DNA of 64,000 nt, taken from NCBI GenBank assembly GCA_030015575.1, contig CM057342.1, positions 621,579,348-621,643,347 of the forward strand, in the 5' to 3' direction. How positions within the stretch are numbered: the first letter of the stretch is position 1; the number at the start of each line of letters is the position of its first letter. Positions 10,546-20,668 of this stretch are shown in pieces. This DNA is from Agapanthus africanus (lineage: Eukaryota > Streptophyta > Magnoliopsida > Asparagales > Amaryllidaceae). A program made the translations under genes and the position numbers. The notes beneath the pieces are model-generated. The model was not told the DNA's origin and ran no database searches. It saw only the letters and a list, made by a program, of their open reading frames with translations.

Positions 10546-13098
10546 ACACGACACAAAAGGTACTCTAGATTATATCCATTCCGATATTTGGGGACCCTCT
10601 CAAGTTGCTTCCAAAAGAAGCAATGCAAAATATCTGCTTACTTTCATCAATGATTTTTTAAGTAAGGTTTGGGTCTACTTCTTGAAGTACAAGAGTGATG
10701 TGTTTCTTATGTTCAAGCAATGAAAAATATTGATTGAGAAGCAGACATGCAAACAGAACAAGAAACTAAGGATGGACAACAGATTAGAATTTTGTAGTAG
10801 ATATTTCAATAAATTCTTCAAAAATGAAGGTATTGTTTGGCATCATACCATTGTCTACACACCACAGTAAGAGCGCATGAATCAGACTCCTTTGGAGTAA
10901 GCTCTGTGCATGTTATCGAATGCAGGGCTCGGTAAGAGATTTGGACAGAGGCGGTGAATACGACATGCTACGTGGTAAATCAATCACCTCATACGTTTCT
11001 TGGTAGTAAAACACCGGAGAAGGTATGGTCTGGAAAGCATGTCGATTATTCTACACTTAAAATGTTTGGTTATCCCGCATATGCACATTACCGTGAAGGC
11101 AAGTTGTATCCTCGACCGAAGAAATGCATTTTTCTTGGCTATACTACCGGAGTCAAAGGTTATAGGCTGTGTTGTTCATATCCTAAGTCGCCAAAATATA
11201 TGTTTAGCAAAGATGTGACATTTTACGAATCTGCTATGTTGAAGTTGAAGAACGCGGAATCTCCAATTCCAGACGGTTCAAGGAAGGACGAGCCGATCGT
11301 TGAATTTGAGGTCGGTGAAAACTCGGGTTTGCAGGAGATCTCTCCTTTACCATCATCTAATGAAGAACAGTTCTAAGATGATCAGCATCTACTTGTTCGA
11401 GACCGACAACGAAGGGACATTAGGCAGCCATGGAGATATGGCTATAATGATCTAGTGGCGTATGCACCGTCCTTTGCAGAGTCAGTTGATAGTAGCGAAC
11501 CTACGAGTTATCAAGAAGCTATCTCATCTGATAAGTCAGCTCGTTAACTAGTCTCTATGAATGAAGAGATTGGGTCTTTTCATAAGAACTAAACATGGAA
11601 GCTCGTTAAGCCTAAAAGAGGAAAGAAAGTAGTTGGTTGTAAGTGGGTTTTCAAAAAGAAGGAAGGAGACCAAGAGGTTGCTGATACATGATACAAGACA
11701 CTATTGGTAGCTAAAGGATATTCGTAGATTCGGAGAGTGGACTTCAATGAAATATTTTCTCTAGTTGTAAAACACATATTTATATGTGTCTTGCTCAGTT
11801 TAGTAGCTATGCAAGATTTGGAGCTCGAGCAGCTCGATTTTAAGACCGTGTTCTTTCATGGTGATTTGGTAGAGAAGATCACATGCAACAACTCTAAGGT
11901 TTCAAAATTGAAGGTAAGGAAGACTATATTTCTTTATTAAAAAAGTCTCTCTATGGTTTGAAGCAGTTACCTAGACGTTGGTACAAGAAATTTGACTTCT
12001 TCATGAAGGATATTGAGTTTACGAGAAGTAAGGGCGACAATTGCGTTTATTGCAAGAAGCTCGCCAATGGTTCTTTCATATACTTCTTGCTTTATTGCTT
12101 TATGTTGATTATATGTTAATAGCGGTAGGATATATGGTTGATATTCAGAAGCTTAAGGAACAGTTGAAAGGCAAGTTCGAAACCAAAGATTTGGAAGTGG
12201 CCAAGAAAATTCTCGGTATGGAAATTAGACGCGATCGCCAGGGAGGAAAATTTTACTTTTCTCAGTAGCGATACATTAAGAAAGTTTTGAAGCATTTTGA
12301 CATGGCAAACGCTAAATCTATAAGTACTCCGTTGGCAACTCATTTCAAACTTTCAACTCGTTTATCACCGCAAACAGAGAATGAAAATCAGTATATGTCG
12401 CATGTTCCTTATTCGAGTGCAGTAGGTAACATTTTTTATGCCATGGTTTGTATCCGACCAGATATTTCACATGCAATTAGTGTTGTTAGTTGTTATATGA
12501 CATCTCCTGGTAAAGGCCATTGTCAAGCAGTGAAATAGATTTTACGATACCTACGAGGTAAGTCTGATGTGGGGTTGGAGTTTGGAAGGAACAATGACGG
12601 TTTGGTTGGTTTCGGTATTCTGATTATGTAGATGATCTCAACAGGCAAAGATCGATCATCTGCTATGCATTCTCTTTAGGACGATATTTTATTAGTTGGC
12701 ATGCTTCATTATAGCCTACAGTAGCATTGTCTACGACGGAGGCGAAGTATATGGCTATTGTTGAGGCTGTTAAGGAAGAAATCTGATTGAAGGGGTTATT
12801 TTCGGAACTTAGTATCTAAATAGATATCATAATAGTCTATTGTGATATCTTAAGCACGATTTATTTAACAAAGGACCATATGCATCATGACAGAATGAAT
12901 CATATCGATATTCGATATTAGTTTGTTCAGGATATCATTGAAGTGGAAGATATAATTATAAAGAAGGTTGGCACATTAGATAATCCGACCGGCATGTTGA
13001 ATAAATCTCTTTCATTTGTTAAGTTTAAGTATTTCTTGAATTTAATTGGAGTGTGTCGCGCTCATTGATCCCTTTAAGGGTTTGTGGAGAAGGTGGAG
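10546..13098 (+). pseudogene. Decayed Tork/Tnt1-like copia POL fragment
   Basis: The sequence enters inside integrase (TLDYIHSDIWGP at about 10560) and runs through the integrase C-terminus (KCIFLGYTTGVKGYRL, about 11125), RT (GCKWVFKKKEG) and RNase H (PYSSAVGNIFYAMVCIRPDI). Many stops and frame breaks interrupt it. The RT catalytic box reads YVDY instead of YVDD (about 12103), losing an essential aspartate. The text resembles Tork/Tnt1 rather than the Angela elements in this window. Gag, protease and the 5' LTR are absent, cut at the junction near 10546. It ends at a purine tract, GAGAAGGTGGAG (about 13087-13098). Confidence 0.88.
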
Positions 13099-13849
13099 CT
13101 ACTATTAATTTTATGGAAAAGTTTTGTGGCGAATGCGTAGGACAATGGAGATTTGTTATGCCTCGTATTCTTGATCCCTACTAAAGTTTCCCATCAATTC
13201 GGCGTTTCACAGAGATTTGAAGTTGAGCCGGCTCAATGTCTCAATGAGCCGACATACAAGTCGTTCAGAATTGGTATTTTCTCTCTGAGTACAAGAGACG
13301 GCTCAAGACAATCTTAAGCCTTCTCACAAGACGTATAGAATGATCGTCTGCTCTCTGTTTATAAAAGACGGTTCAGGATATACTTGAGCCGGCTCATGAC
13401 TAGTGTGGAGTTCTTTGTTTGTATGAGCCGGCCCATCATCAACTTAATTCGTCTCTAAAGCGGATCGGGCCGAATATCTGTTGTTTCGAGATAATTAGAA
13501 AATTAGTTATTCGGTCATATCTTTAGTATATTATATGTATTGTAATATTTGTAACCTTAGATTGGATAACCATTTGTGATAGCTTTGAAGATAATCTTTG
13601 AGAGAACCCTTTATAATTTGAGAGCTAAGGTTTTCAGAGGGATTTGAGAGATTCATCCACCGTTTGTAATCCTCTATAATTTTATCGATTAATAAAGGTT
13701 CTTCTTCGCCCGTGGGTTTTCCTGAAAGGGTTTTTCCATGTAAAATCTGGTGTCTTGTGGTTAATACTTTTATTTTCATTACTTATGGTTTATTTTTTTC
13801 TCTTCCTTTTATCGTTTGTTATTATTTTGATATCGTATTTGTCGCAACA
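13099..13849 (+). repeat. Probable 3' LTR of the Tork-like element
   Basis: It follows the purine tract and ends near GTCGCAACA. It contains AATAAAGG (about 13692) and the text CCCGTGGGTTTTCCTGAAAG, which resembles 3' ends of copia LTRs. A motif around GAGCCGGCTCA recurs several times between about 13225 and 13435. The exact ends are uncertain, since no 5' LTR remains for comparison. Confidence 0.6.
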
Positions 13850-13924
13850 TGTATCAACAAATAGTTATAAAAAATATTACCACCATCTTTTATATAAAAT
13901 CATTGCATATTAAAATGAAAAGCA
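13850..13924. other. Short AT-rich spacer
   Basis: AT-rich sequence between the Tork-like LTR and the solo LTR. No feature seen. Confidence 0.5.
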
Positions 13925-13929
13925 ATGAG

Positions 13930-16126
13930 TGCAGGGTTACCTAAGACGGCAGCGAGGTTTCGAGAGGTATTGTCCATACCAAATTCAAAATTTTGCATTT
14001 TTAGCTAACCCTAACTAAGAATCGTTAACTAGAAATCGACGGAAATATAAATGCAAACGTACTTTGCAAGTCTAGTGAGCAAGGAATACAACCTTTGTAG
14101 ACCGGTCCTGCACTTCAATAGCTCCGTGTAGTAGTCCCTTTTACTGCGATCGTGAACTCCGGACTCTAGAGAGGCTCCCATGAAAAAACGAACATGCTTG
14201 TTTCGAAGACTTCGAGGCCGAAGATGATCTACGTCGAGAAGACACTAACCCAAGCTATCTCTCACTAATTATAGAATTAGTGAAGCAAACACCCTATACT
14301 AAATGGCAAGTAGTAGAGAATGATGAAGTAGGAAGTGGGCTCACTTTAGATTTGATTTTCTCACATTTTTTTCTCATACCTCCATTGAAGCTAGAAAAAT
14401 TTGAGGAAGAAGAAGAAGAATGGACTCATATGAAAAATTGATGATCCAAATGAATTATTGCAACCATGGGTGAGTTAAGCCCTCATGCCTAACTCATGTA
14501 GAGAATAAACCAAGGGCTAAGGTTAAGGGTTGGGTTAACTAATATCCTAAGGAATGACAAAAGAGTGGACTTTGTCAATATTTCTACAAGCTTCATCCAA
14601 GCTTGACAACATTGACCAAGCCTTCTCTCTTTTGTTATAACTTAAGAAATAAATAAAACCCTAACTTAACCCTAGTATGGTTTAAGTCTCATACACCCAT
14701 CTTGCTATGTATCATCAAGCATGACACAAAATAATTTACACTTGCATATATCACATATATACAATGTGCACAAACCAAGTGAGAAAAGAATCATAAGTAA
14801 GCTAATACTAGTTAATATAATGTAATATATCTAATATATAATTATACATTAGATCATCAAATCAACTCTTGATTTAATAATCCGGCTATATCATATATAA
14901 CCGACCAATATCATGTGTAACAACTTATCGAATCAACACTTGATCCGCTAACCCGGTTATATCGCATACAACCGACCAATGCCACAAATCGCGAGAATAG
15001 AATACGGTATCTCATATCGTATCAATCTCAGTCCCGCACATATCACATATGTGCTCCTACTCCGTTTCGCTTGAGCCAGTAAACCCCTGTGTAGGACTCT
15101 AAAGACTCGTCAATACGCCGGCAGTAGGTGATAATCATATCAAACACCCACAAGCTGCAAGCGGGCTGCTAAACGTAACGGCCACCTGGGTATTGAGCGA
15201 TCAGAAGATCAACAAGCAAGCCTGCTCGTACTCCTGTGAATACAATCAGTAACACTACCGTACATTCCGGTCTCTTCGTCTGATATGTCGCATATCTCAT
15301 CTAGAGGTGGTAAACGTCAGACCCTAGTAACTCGATAAGTCGTGCCGATATGAGGCTCATAACGGTTCGAGAAACTACTGATAACACTTACCAGTATATC
15401 TCTGAAGCAGCCCTGGCCAGGGACTTCCTGTTATAGCCAATCGAGCACTGCGCAACATCAACTCCTAATACCGGGAGAGACGAAACCCCTCCTATCGCTC
15501 ATTGCCTCCATATGATTCGAGACTGTATCCAAAAGCCACCGTTTTGCACGTTCTCTTGAACGTGGTAAGGTGGAAATCAAAGCACGGTGGGAATCACACA
15601 AGACTCTATGACGATCTCGGGTTTACAGACTAATCTGTACTAGTGTTACCAGAGAACTGCCATCTGACGCGAGGTATAATACCATCTGGGAGTTCTCGGC
15701 AAGTCCGTCCAGTGTACTCAGTCTCCACTGAGCACCCATATACTATCTCTGATGTCAAACACCAATGGATATGGGATCATCCATCGCCCATCTATATGGG
15801 TCGAGAAGTTATACGCTAGTCTACTCTGGTATATCGATGCCTTGTCTCGATACACCCACGACTAGGGACATTAGAAGGATGTACTTAGCGACTACACTTT
15901 CCCCACTAGTATGATCTGCATCATAATCCTGGTAGTCAAGTACTCATCCTAAGGGCTTTATCAACATGTAACATAGAGACAATCGGAGTACATGTTAAGA
16001 TAAAGAGCAACCAGATAGTATATTATCATGTCGACCAAGAAAGTCCTCCATATATATGTCCAAGCATCCACTACAATATACATCATATGTACAGTAATGG
16101 CCTCTAGGGCATACATATAACTAACA
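13930..16126 (-). mobile_element. Solo LTR of an Angela-type copia element
   Basis: 2,197 bases. On the minus strand it begins TGTTAGTTATATGTATGCCC at 16126, like the Angela-2 LTR, and ends at 13930 with the complement of TGCAGGGTT. The target-site duplication ATGAG lies at 13925-13929 and 16127-16131. No internal region is present, so it probably arose by recombination between the two LTRs of a full element. It inserted at the edge of the minisatellite that starts at 16127. Confidence 0.9.
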
Positions 16127-16440
16127 ATGAGTTGAGAAAGAAACAAAAGAATCACCCACCTTCTTTTTCTTCTTCCAATTGATTCAACCTATTGAAAAAA
16201 ATATCATACAAAAAATAAAAGAAATGAGTTGAGAAAGAGAGAATAATCACCCAACTCTTCTTCTTCCAATTGATTCAACATTTGAAAAAGAATGAGCTTT
16301 CTTCTTCTTTCAATTGATTCTATCTATTAAAAAAATAAAATATTATATAAAAAATAAAATAAAAAAATGAGTTGAGAAAGATAGAGTAATCACACATCTC
16401 TTCTTCCAATTGATTTAACATATAAAAAAAACGTCTATAC
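16127..16440. repeat. Minisatellite upstream of the zinc-finger gene
   Basis: Four imperfect units start at ATGAG (16127, 16224, 16292, 16368). Each has ATGAGTTGAGAAAG or a variant, then a pyrimidine stretch, CAATTGATTC and an A-rich tail. Unit length varies from about 68 to 97 bases. Confidence 0.8.
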
Positions 16441-17246
16441 ATTAATAACTTCATACTAATATGGGAAGGACATGGGAATACCTTTATTTATCTCATCCAT
16501 CTTCAAATGGCTTTCTACTAGTTTGATTAAGAATATTAAGAGATGCATGCGGTTTTTCCTTTTCTTCTTCTATTTTTCAAATCGTGAGTAATTCGGTGAG
16601 ATATTGGGACATGGTCAAGATGTGAGAAAATATGTGGAGTGGTTAATGGAGAAGGGAAGTTCTAAATGTGTTTTGATTGTGAAGAGTTTGTTGGGGATAT
16701 ATTGTAACTGTAAAACCCAAAATTCTCTATTTTTTAATTTTATAAGTTTAAATTAAACAGAAAAGTTCTCATATTTTGACAATTCAGTATTGCTGACATG
16801 ACAGAAAATTAAAGGGTTTTTTTACATGTATCCCGTATACCCCTCAGGTGGTATTAACGCAGTAGGAGATAAATATCCTTAACCTTTCACTAATAATTTA
16901 ACTTAAATTAAAAAAGAATTAATACTAGAGAGAGAGGGAGACCGAGACAAGCGCAATCTAAGTCTCCCGTGTGTTTGCGGGTTATGTTACCAATACCCAA
17001 TTCCTCCATTCTCTCTCTACTCTCTCTCTCTCTCTCGCTCTCGAATTATAAATAAATCTCTCTCTCTCTCTCATTATAAGTAAATCTTAAACTCTCGCTC
17101 TCTCTCTCTCACCTCATCCATCTCCAGTGACCACTTTGTCACACCTTCCCATTTCCCAATCCCCATATAAATTCACGCCCCTCACCCTCAACGCTTCAAT
17201 CCCTCACATCCCTCTCTCTCTCTAATCTTTCTCTAAAACTAAAACA
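16441..17246 (+). promoter_or_regulatory. Promoter and 5' UTR region of the C2H2 gene
   Basis: There is no coding sequence here. GA and CT microsatellites are concentrated at about 16927-17112, typical of plant core-promoter pyrimidine patches. A TATAAA box lies at 17166-17171, 76 bases before the ATG. That predicts transcription starting near 17195-17205 and a 5' UTR of roughly 40-50 bases ending in CTCTCTCT and AAAACAATGG. The start context AACAATGG is favourable for plants. Confidence 0.65.
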
Positions 17247-17855
17247 ATGGAAGGCATCCAGTGTCAACCGAGGCTAAAGCTCTTCGGCTTCCACGTGTCG
17301 GACGACGAGATCTCCTCAACCTCGCCACTGGGCCCGACATCCCCCCTCTCATCCACCTCCACCACCACAGGCGGCGGCGGCGGCGGCGACAACCGTAAGT
17401 ACGAGTGCCAATACTGCTGCCGCGAGTTCGCGAACTCGCAGGCCCTCGGCGGTCACCAGAACGCGCACAAGAAGGAGCGGCAGCAGCTCAAGCTCGCGCA
17501 AATGCACCAGGCCGGCGCGGCCCGCTCCCCGCCCGGCGTGCTATACCCGCGGAGCGCCATAGCAGCCTCGTTCTCCCCGGCCGTGCCGCACCATCATCTC
17601 CTCTCTCCCCCCGCCGCCAACTGGTTGTACTTCTCGCGCCCGGGCCCGGCGCCCCTCCACGTGTCACACGGCTGCGTCATCCCGTCACGGCCCCCGCCGG
17701 TGATGTACGGCGTCGGCCAGGACCACGTCGTGGACGGTCCGGTTCCAGACATGAACCGGCTGGACCGATTCGTAATGGACAATTCGGCCGGCGTGGCCTC
17801 CGATGAGGTCTGCGGGCTGGATTTGCACCTGAGCCTTGCGCCCGCAGGTTCTTAA
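17247..17855 (+). CDS. Single C2H2 zinc-finger protein with EAR motif (ZFP5/ZFP6/GIS-like)
   Basis: 202 residues in a single exon, predicted to be a nuclear DNA-binding transcriptional repressor. Residues 10-17 (LKLFGFHV) match the N-terminal motif of the GIS/ZFP5/ZFP6/ZFP8 group. A serine/threonine- and glycine-rich linker precedes one plant C2H2 finger: C54, C57, H70, H74, with the diagnostic QALGGH at 65-70. The C-terminus carries LDLHLSL (191-197), an EAR motif that in this family recruits TOPLESS-type corepressors. Arabidopsis relatives control trichome and root-hair fate; I infer a similar role only by family. The coding sequence is GC-rich, unlike its AT-rich flanks. It is the only intact host gene in the window and is hemmed in by a solo LTR and a CACTA element. 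Confidence 0.93.
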   Translation: MEGIQCQPRLKLFGFHVSDDEISSTSPLGPTSPLSSTSTTTGGGGGGDNRKYECQYCCREFANSQALGGHQNAHKKERQQLKLAQMHQAGAARSPPGVLYPRSAIAASFSPAVPHHHLLSPPAANWLYFSRPGPAPLHVSHGCVIPSRPPPVMYGVGQDHVVDGPVPDMNRLDRFVMDNSAGVASDEVCGLDLHLSLAPAGS

Positions 17856-18358
17856 TGAGTTTTTCTTGTAGGGGCTCGACTGGTTCGTTTGTTAAGGTTA
17901 ATGACTATGATCATTAATTAGGTAATGATCATGATCGTATCGTTGTTATGAATTAGTATGTGCATGGTTGGATGCATGGCAAGTCTTTGTAAATTTGGTT
18001 TATTTTTTCAATTTTTGGGTTTGATCAGCAATTAAAATGCATGGTGTTAATTTAATTTTCTTCTTCTTCTTCTTCTTCTTTTTATCTCTTCTGATTTTAT
18101 TTTACATCGAATTGATCTATGACAAAGAGTAAATTTAGAGCTAATTAAATATTCTTAAGACAGAAATTAATAGTAGTTATTGATGTGAGTATATATTGCA
18201 AGATTGATTGATTTGGAAGTTTTGTAGAACAAAAGGTACTGATTATATATGATGTCCTCTAAATATTAAATGTGTTGCTTTTAGAGTCCCTACATTCTCG
18301 AAGTTGTGTGGATATACAGTGATAAATGTACCTTTGTCTTTCACCATGTGCATATGAT
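17856..18358 (+). other. 3' UTR and downstream flank of the C2H2 gene
   Basis: AT-rich, with no gene. A TTC microsatellite lies at about 18057-18081. No canonical AATAAA was found close to the stop, so the polyadenylation site is undetermined. The flank ends at the CACTA-1 target GAT (18356-18358). Confidence 0.5.
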
Positions 18359-18379
18359 CACTCCTATAATAAAGGCTTG

Positions 18380-18560
18380 TCCCTACGGATTCGGGCAACT
18401 TTTTATTGCCCCTACGGATTAACCCGTAGGTACATCCGTTTGCCTTTACGGTGCCCTACGGATTAAGTAAAAAATATTAAAATGTAATCTTTTATTTGGC
18501 ACTACTGAACCGCAAAAGAAAACCCTACGGATTAAATCGTAGGGATAAAGAAGGTTAATT
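18380..18560. repeat. Left subterminal repeats of CACTA-1
   Basis: Several CCCTACGGATT and inverted AATCCGTAGGG units, matching those at the other end. In En/Spm elements such repeats bind the TnpA-type protein. Confidence 0.8.
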
Positions 18561-18904
18561 TATATATAAAAAAAGCCTCTGAAATTTGCTCATCTCCCTC
18601 AATTTTTTCTCACCCACACGCGCGATCGATCACCTGCGCCGCCTCCACCTCTCGTCAGCCGCCTCCGGAACCCCTCGTCGTCAAAATTTCCCGTCAGCCG
18701 CTGCCTCCATCTCTATCCCGCCATCTGCTGCGTCCACCTCCACCTTTGTCCCGTCAGCTCGTCGCCATCTTTCCGCCACACCAGAGGATCTCGTCGAGCT
18801 CCATCCCCGGCCTCCTCCACCTCGTCGAGCTCCATCTGTCGGTAAAACTATAAGTGAAGTGAGTTAAATCCATTTTGAACCATTAATTATTCTTATTTTT
18901 TGTG

Positions 18905-19400
18905 TTATTGTTAATTTTAGGGTTAGGGTTAGGGTTAGGGATAGTTTTAGGGTAAGGGTTAGGGTTAGTTTGGGTTAATTAGGTAGGGTTAGGGTTAGTT
19001 TGGGTTAATTAGGTAAAATATGCTTGGTGATGATTAGGGCTAAGGTTTGGGTTAATTAGATTAATTAGGTTTAATTTTGGTTAATGCTAGAGTTAATTTG
19101 TGTTGGGGTTTGGATGATGATTAGGATTAGATTAATTTGGGTTAGGGTTTGGGCTAGGGTTAATTTGGGTTAATTAGGTAAAGTAGAGTGTATTTGTGTT
19201 AGGGTGTTGATTAGGATTAATTTGGGTTAATTAGTGATAATTTGAAGGGTTATGGTGTTTATTAGGGTTAATTTGGGTTAATTTGGTTAATTTGGTTTAA
19301 TTGGGTTAATTTTGGGTTAATTAGGGATAATTTGAGTTAGGGTGATGATTATGGTTAATTTGGGTTAATTAGGTTAATTTGGGTTACTTAGGGTTAGGGT
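18905..19400 (+). repeat. Degenerate GGGTTA (telomere-like) array inside CACTA-1
   Basis: It begins with perfect GGGTTA repeats (about 18918-18940) and decays into GGGTTAATTTGGGTTAATTA units. The same array lies inverted in CACTA-2 (34540-35000), so it belongs to the transposon and is not a chromosome end. The upstream 18586-18867 segment is GC-rich leader-like sequence; its ORF is not conserved in CACTA-2. Confidence 0.88.
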
Positions 19401-20367
19401 TTACAGTGCACTAGTTCCTTCAGTAGGATACTCGATGATAACGTAAACGTACAAGTTTACTGTAAACGCAAGAAAAACTTACCCTAAACTAAAAACTTCG
19501 AACCCTTAATAACGAAACATAAACGTAAAACCTATTCATGTTAAATGTTCAAGTTAAAACCAACATATGATACTCGATGATAATATGAAACTTTCATATT
19601 CTCATCGATACTCATATCTGAAAATCAAATCTGGACTTAGTCCCCGTCTATCAGTTAACATGCGTTCGATATTCGTCGTGACATAAAACTATACGAATGT
19701 TGTTAAATATCGGACGGTATAGTTCGGTACTAACAACCGTCGTGTAGTCTATGTGACGAGAAGATTCAATCGTATGATAACCGATAGATTTGTCCAGTGT
19801 GGACAAGTTTTGAATGTATAAAGCAAACACCCGCATTCACTTGTGTTTTCATTCGTTTCGAGTTATTTCGTCGGTACTTTTCCGTTGGTTCTCCATGTAC
19901 AAAGATAGATTAGATGTTCATTTCAACGTTGTTTTACAGCATTAAAATGATTATCTATTCTATTACAGTGTACTCGGAGAACAGCGGAGAGATACTGCCG
20001 AAATTTACTCGAAACGTATGAAAGCACAAGCGAATGAGTGTCTGCTCTATACATTATTAATGGGATAGAAGCCTTACCCCCGATAGTCGAAACATACACA
20101 TACAACACGAATACATAACAAACGCACACACAAAGCACATACACACTAACAACCCTATATTTAAGCGAAATCATAAATTGAAACACGCATATACAGAATA
20201 CAACTCGTACTTGGGTATCTTCAAATCTAACTTTGTTTATCAATAATTTATTCTTCTCAACGACAAACTTGCATCTACGGATTTTCTTCTTTGTCAGTAA
20301 CCATCCCGTTCTTAGATTTCTCAATATAGTCATCATAACCTACAATTTATATGTTATACAGTCTAAC

Positions 20368-20560
20368 ATGGCCTATGAGTAAATAAGAGTTAAGGACTGA
20401 ATGTACGTGTATTGGCAACAACGTATGCAACCTAAGTTTGTCGCGGGAGTTACTACTTTCATTGAATTTGCACGATCACATAATAAGATCGTGTTAGATA
20501 AGTTATGTGGGTTAGAAATGATATCGATGATGAAATCCAAGTAGATATGTCTAATGCGTC
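20368..20560 (+). pseudogene. CACTA-1 TNP2 transposase remnant (internal deletion)
   Basis: The start of the transposase-associated domain is recognisable (QRMQPKFVAGVTTFIEFAR) and aligns with CACTA-2 from 33583 downward. Two stop codons (TAA at about 20380 and TGA at about 20398) interrupt the first 12 codons. At about 20500-20510 the sequence jumps to what is the final TNP2-gene exon in CACTA-2 (near 30080), so about 3.4 kb encoding the catalytic protein is missing. A few bases around AAG could be junction microhomology. It has no function as transposase. Confidence 0.85.
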
Positions 20561-20668
20561 AACGAAACGAAAAAGGTTCTCAGTAATATTATATTATTAT
20601 TTTCACATTTTTACGATCTATACATATATATCATGCATATGTAATGATTGTACTCTTGTCTAGATTTG

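Noticed and set aside
8837-10546. Defined solo LTR between TGTAGGG and CCCCAACA
   Set aside because: The five flanking bases do not match (CAATC versus CACGA), so I report it only as unassigned LTR-like sequence.
16127-16440. CRISPR-like array
   Set aside because: The units vary in length and sequence and there are no unique spacers. It is a eukaryotic minisatellite.
17405-17806. 133-codon ORF overlapping the zinc-finger gene
   Set aside because: A frame shadow caused by high GC. The 17247 frame carries the C2H2 and EAR motifs.
18586-18867. 93-codon ORF in CACTA-1
   Set aside because: GC-rich leader sequence. The matching segment of CACTA-2 (35100-35340) does not preserve the reading frame.
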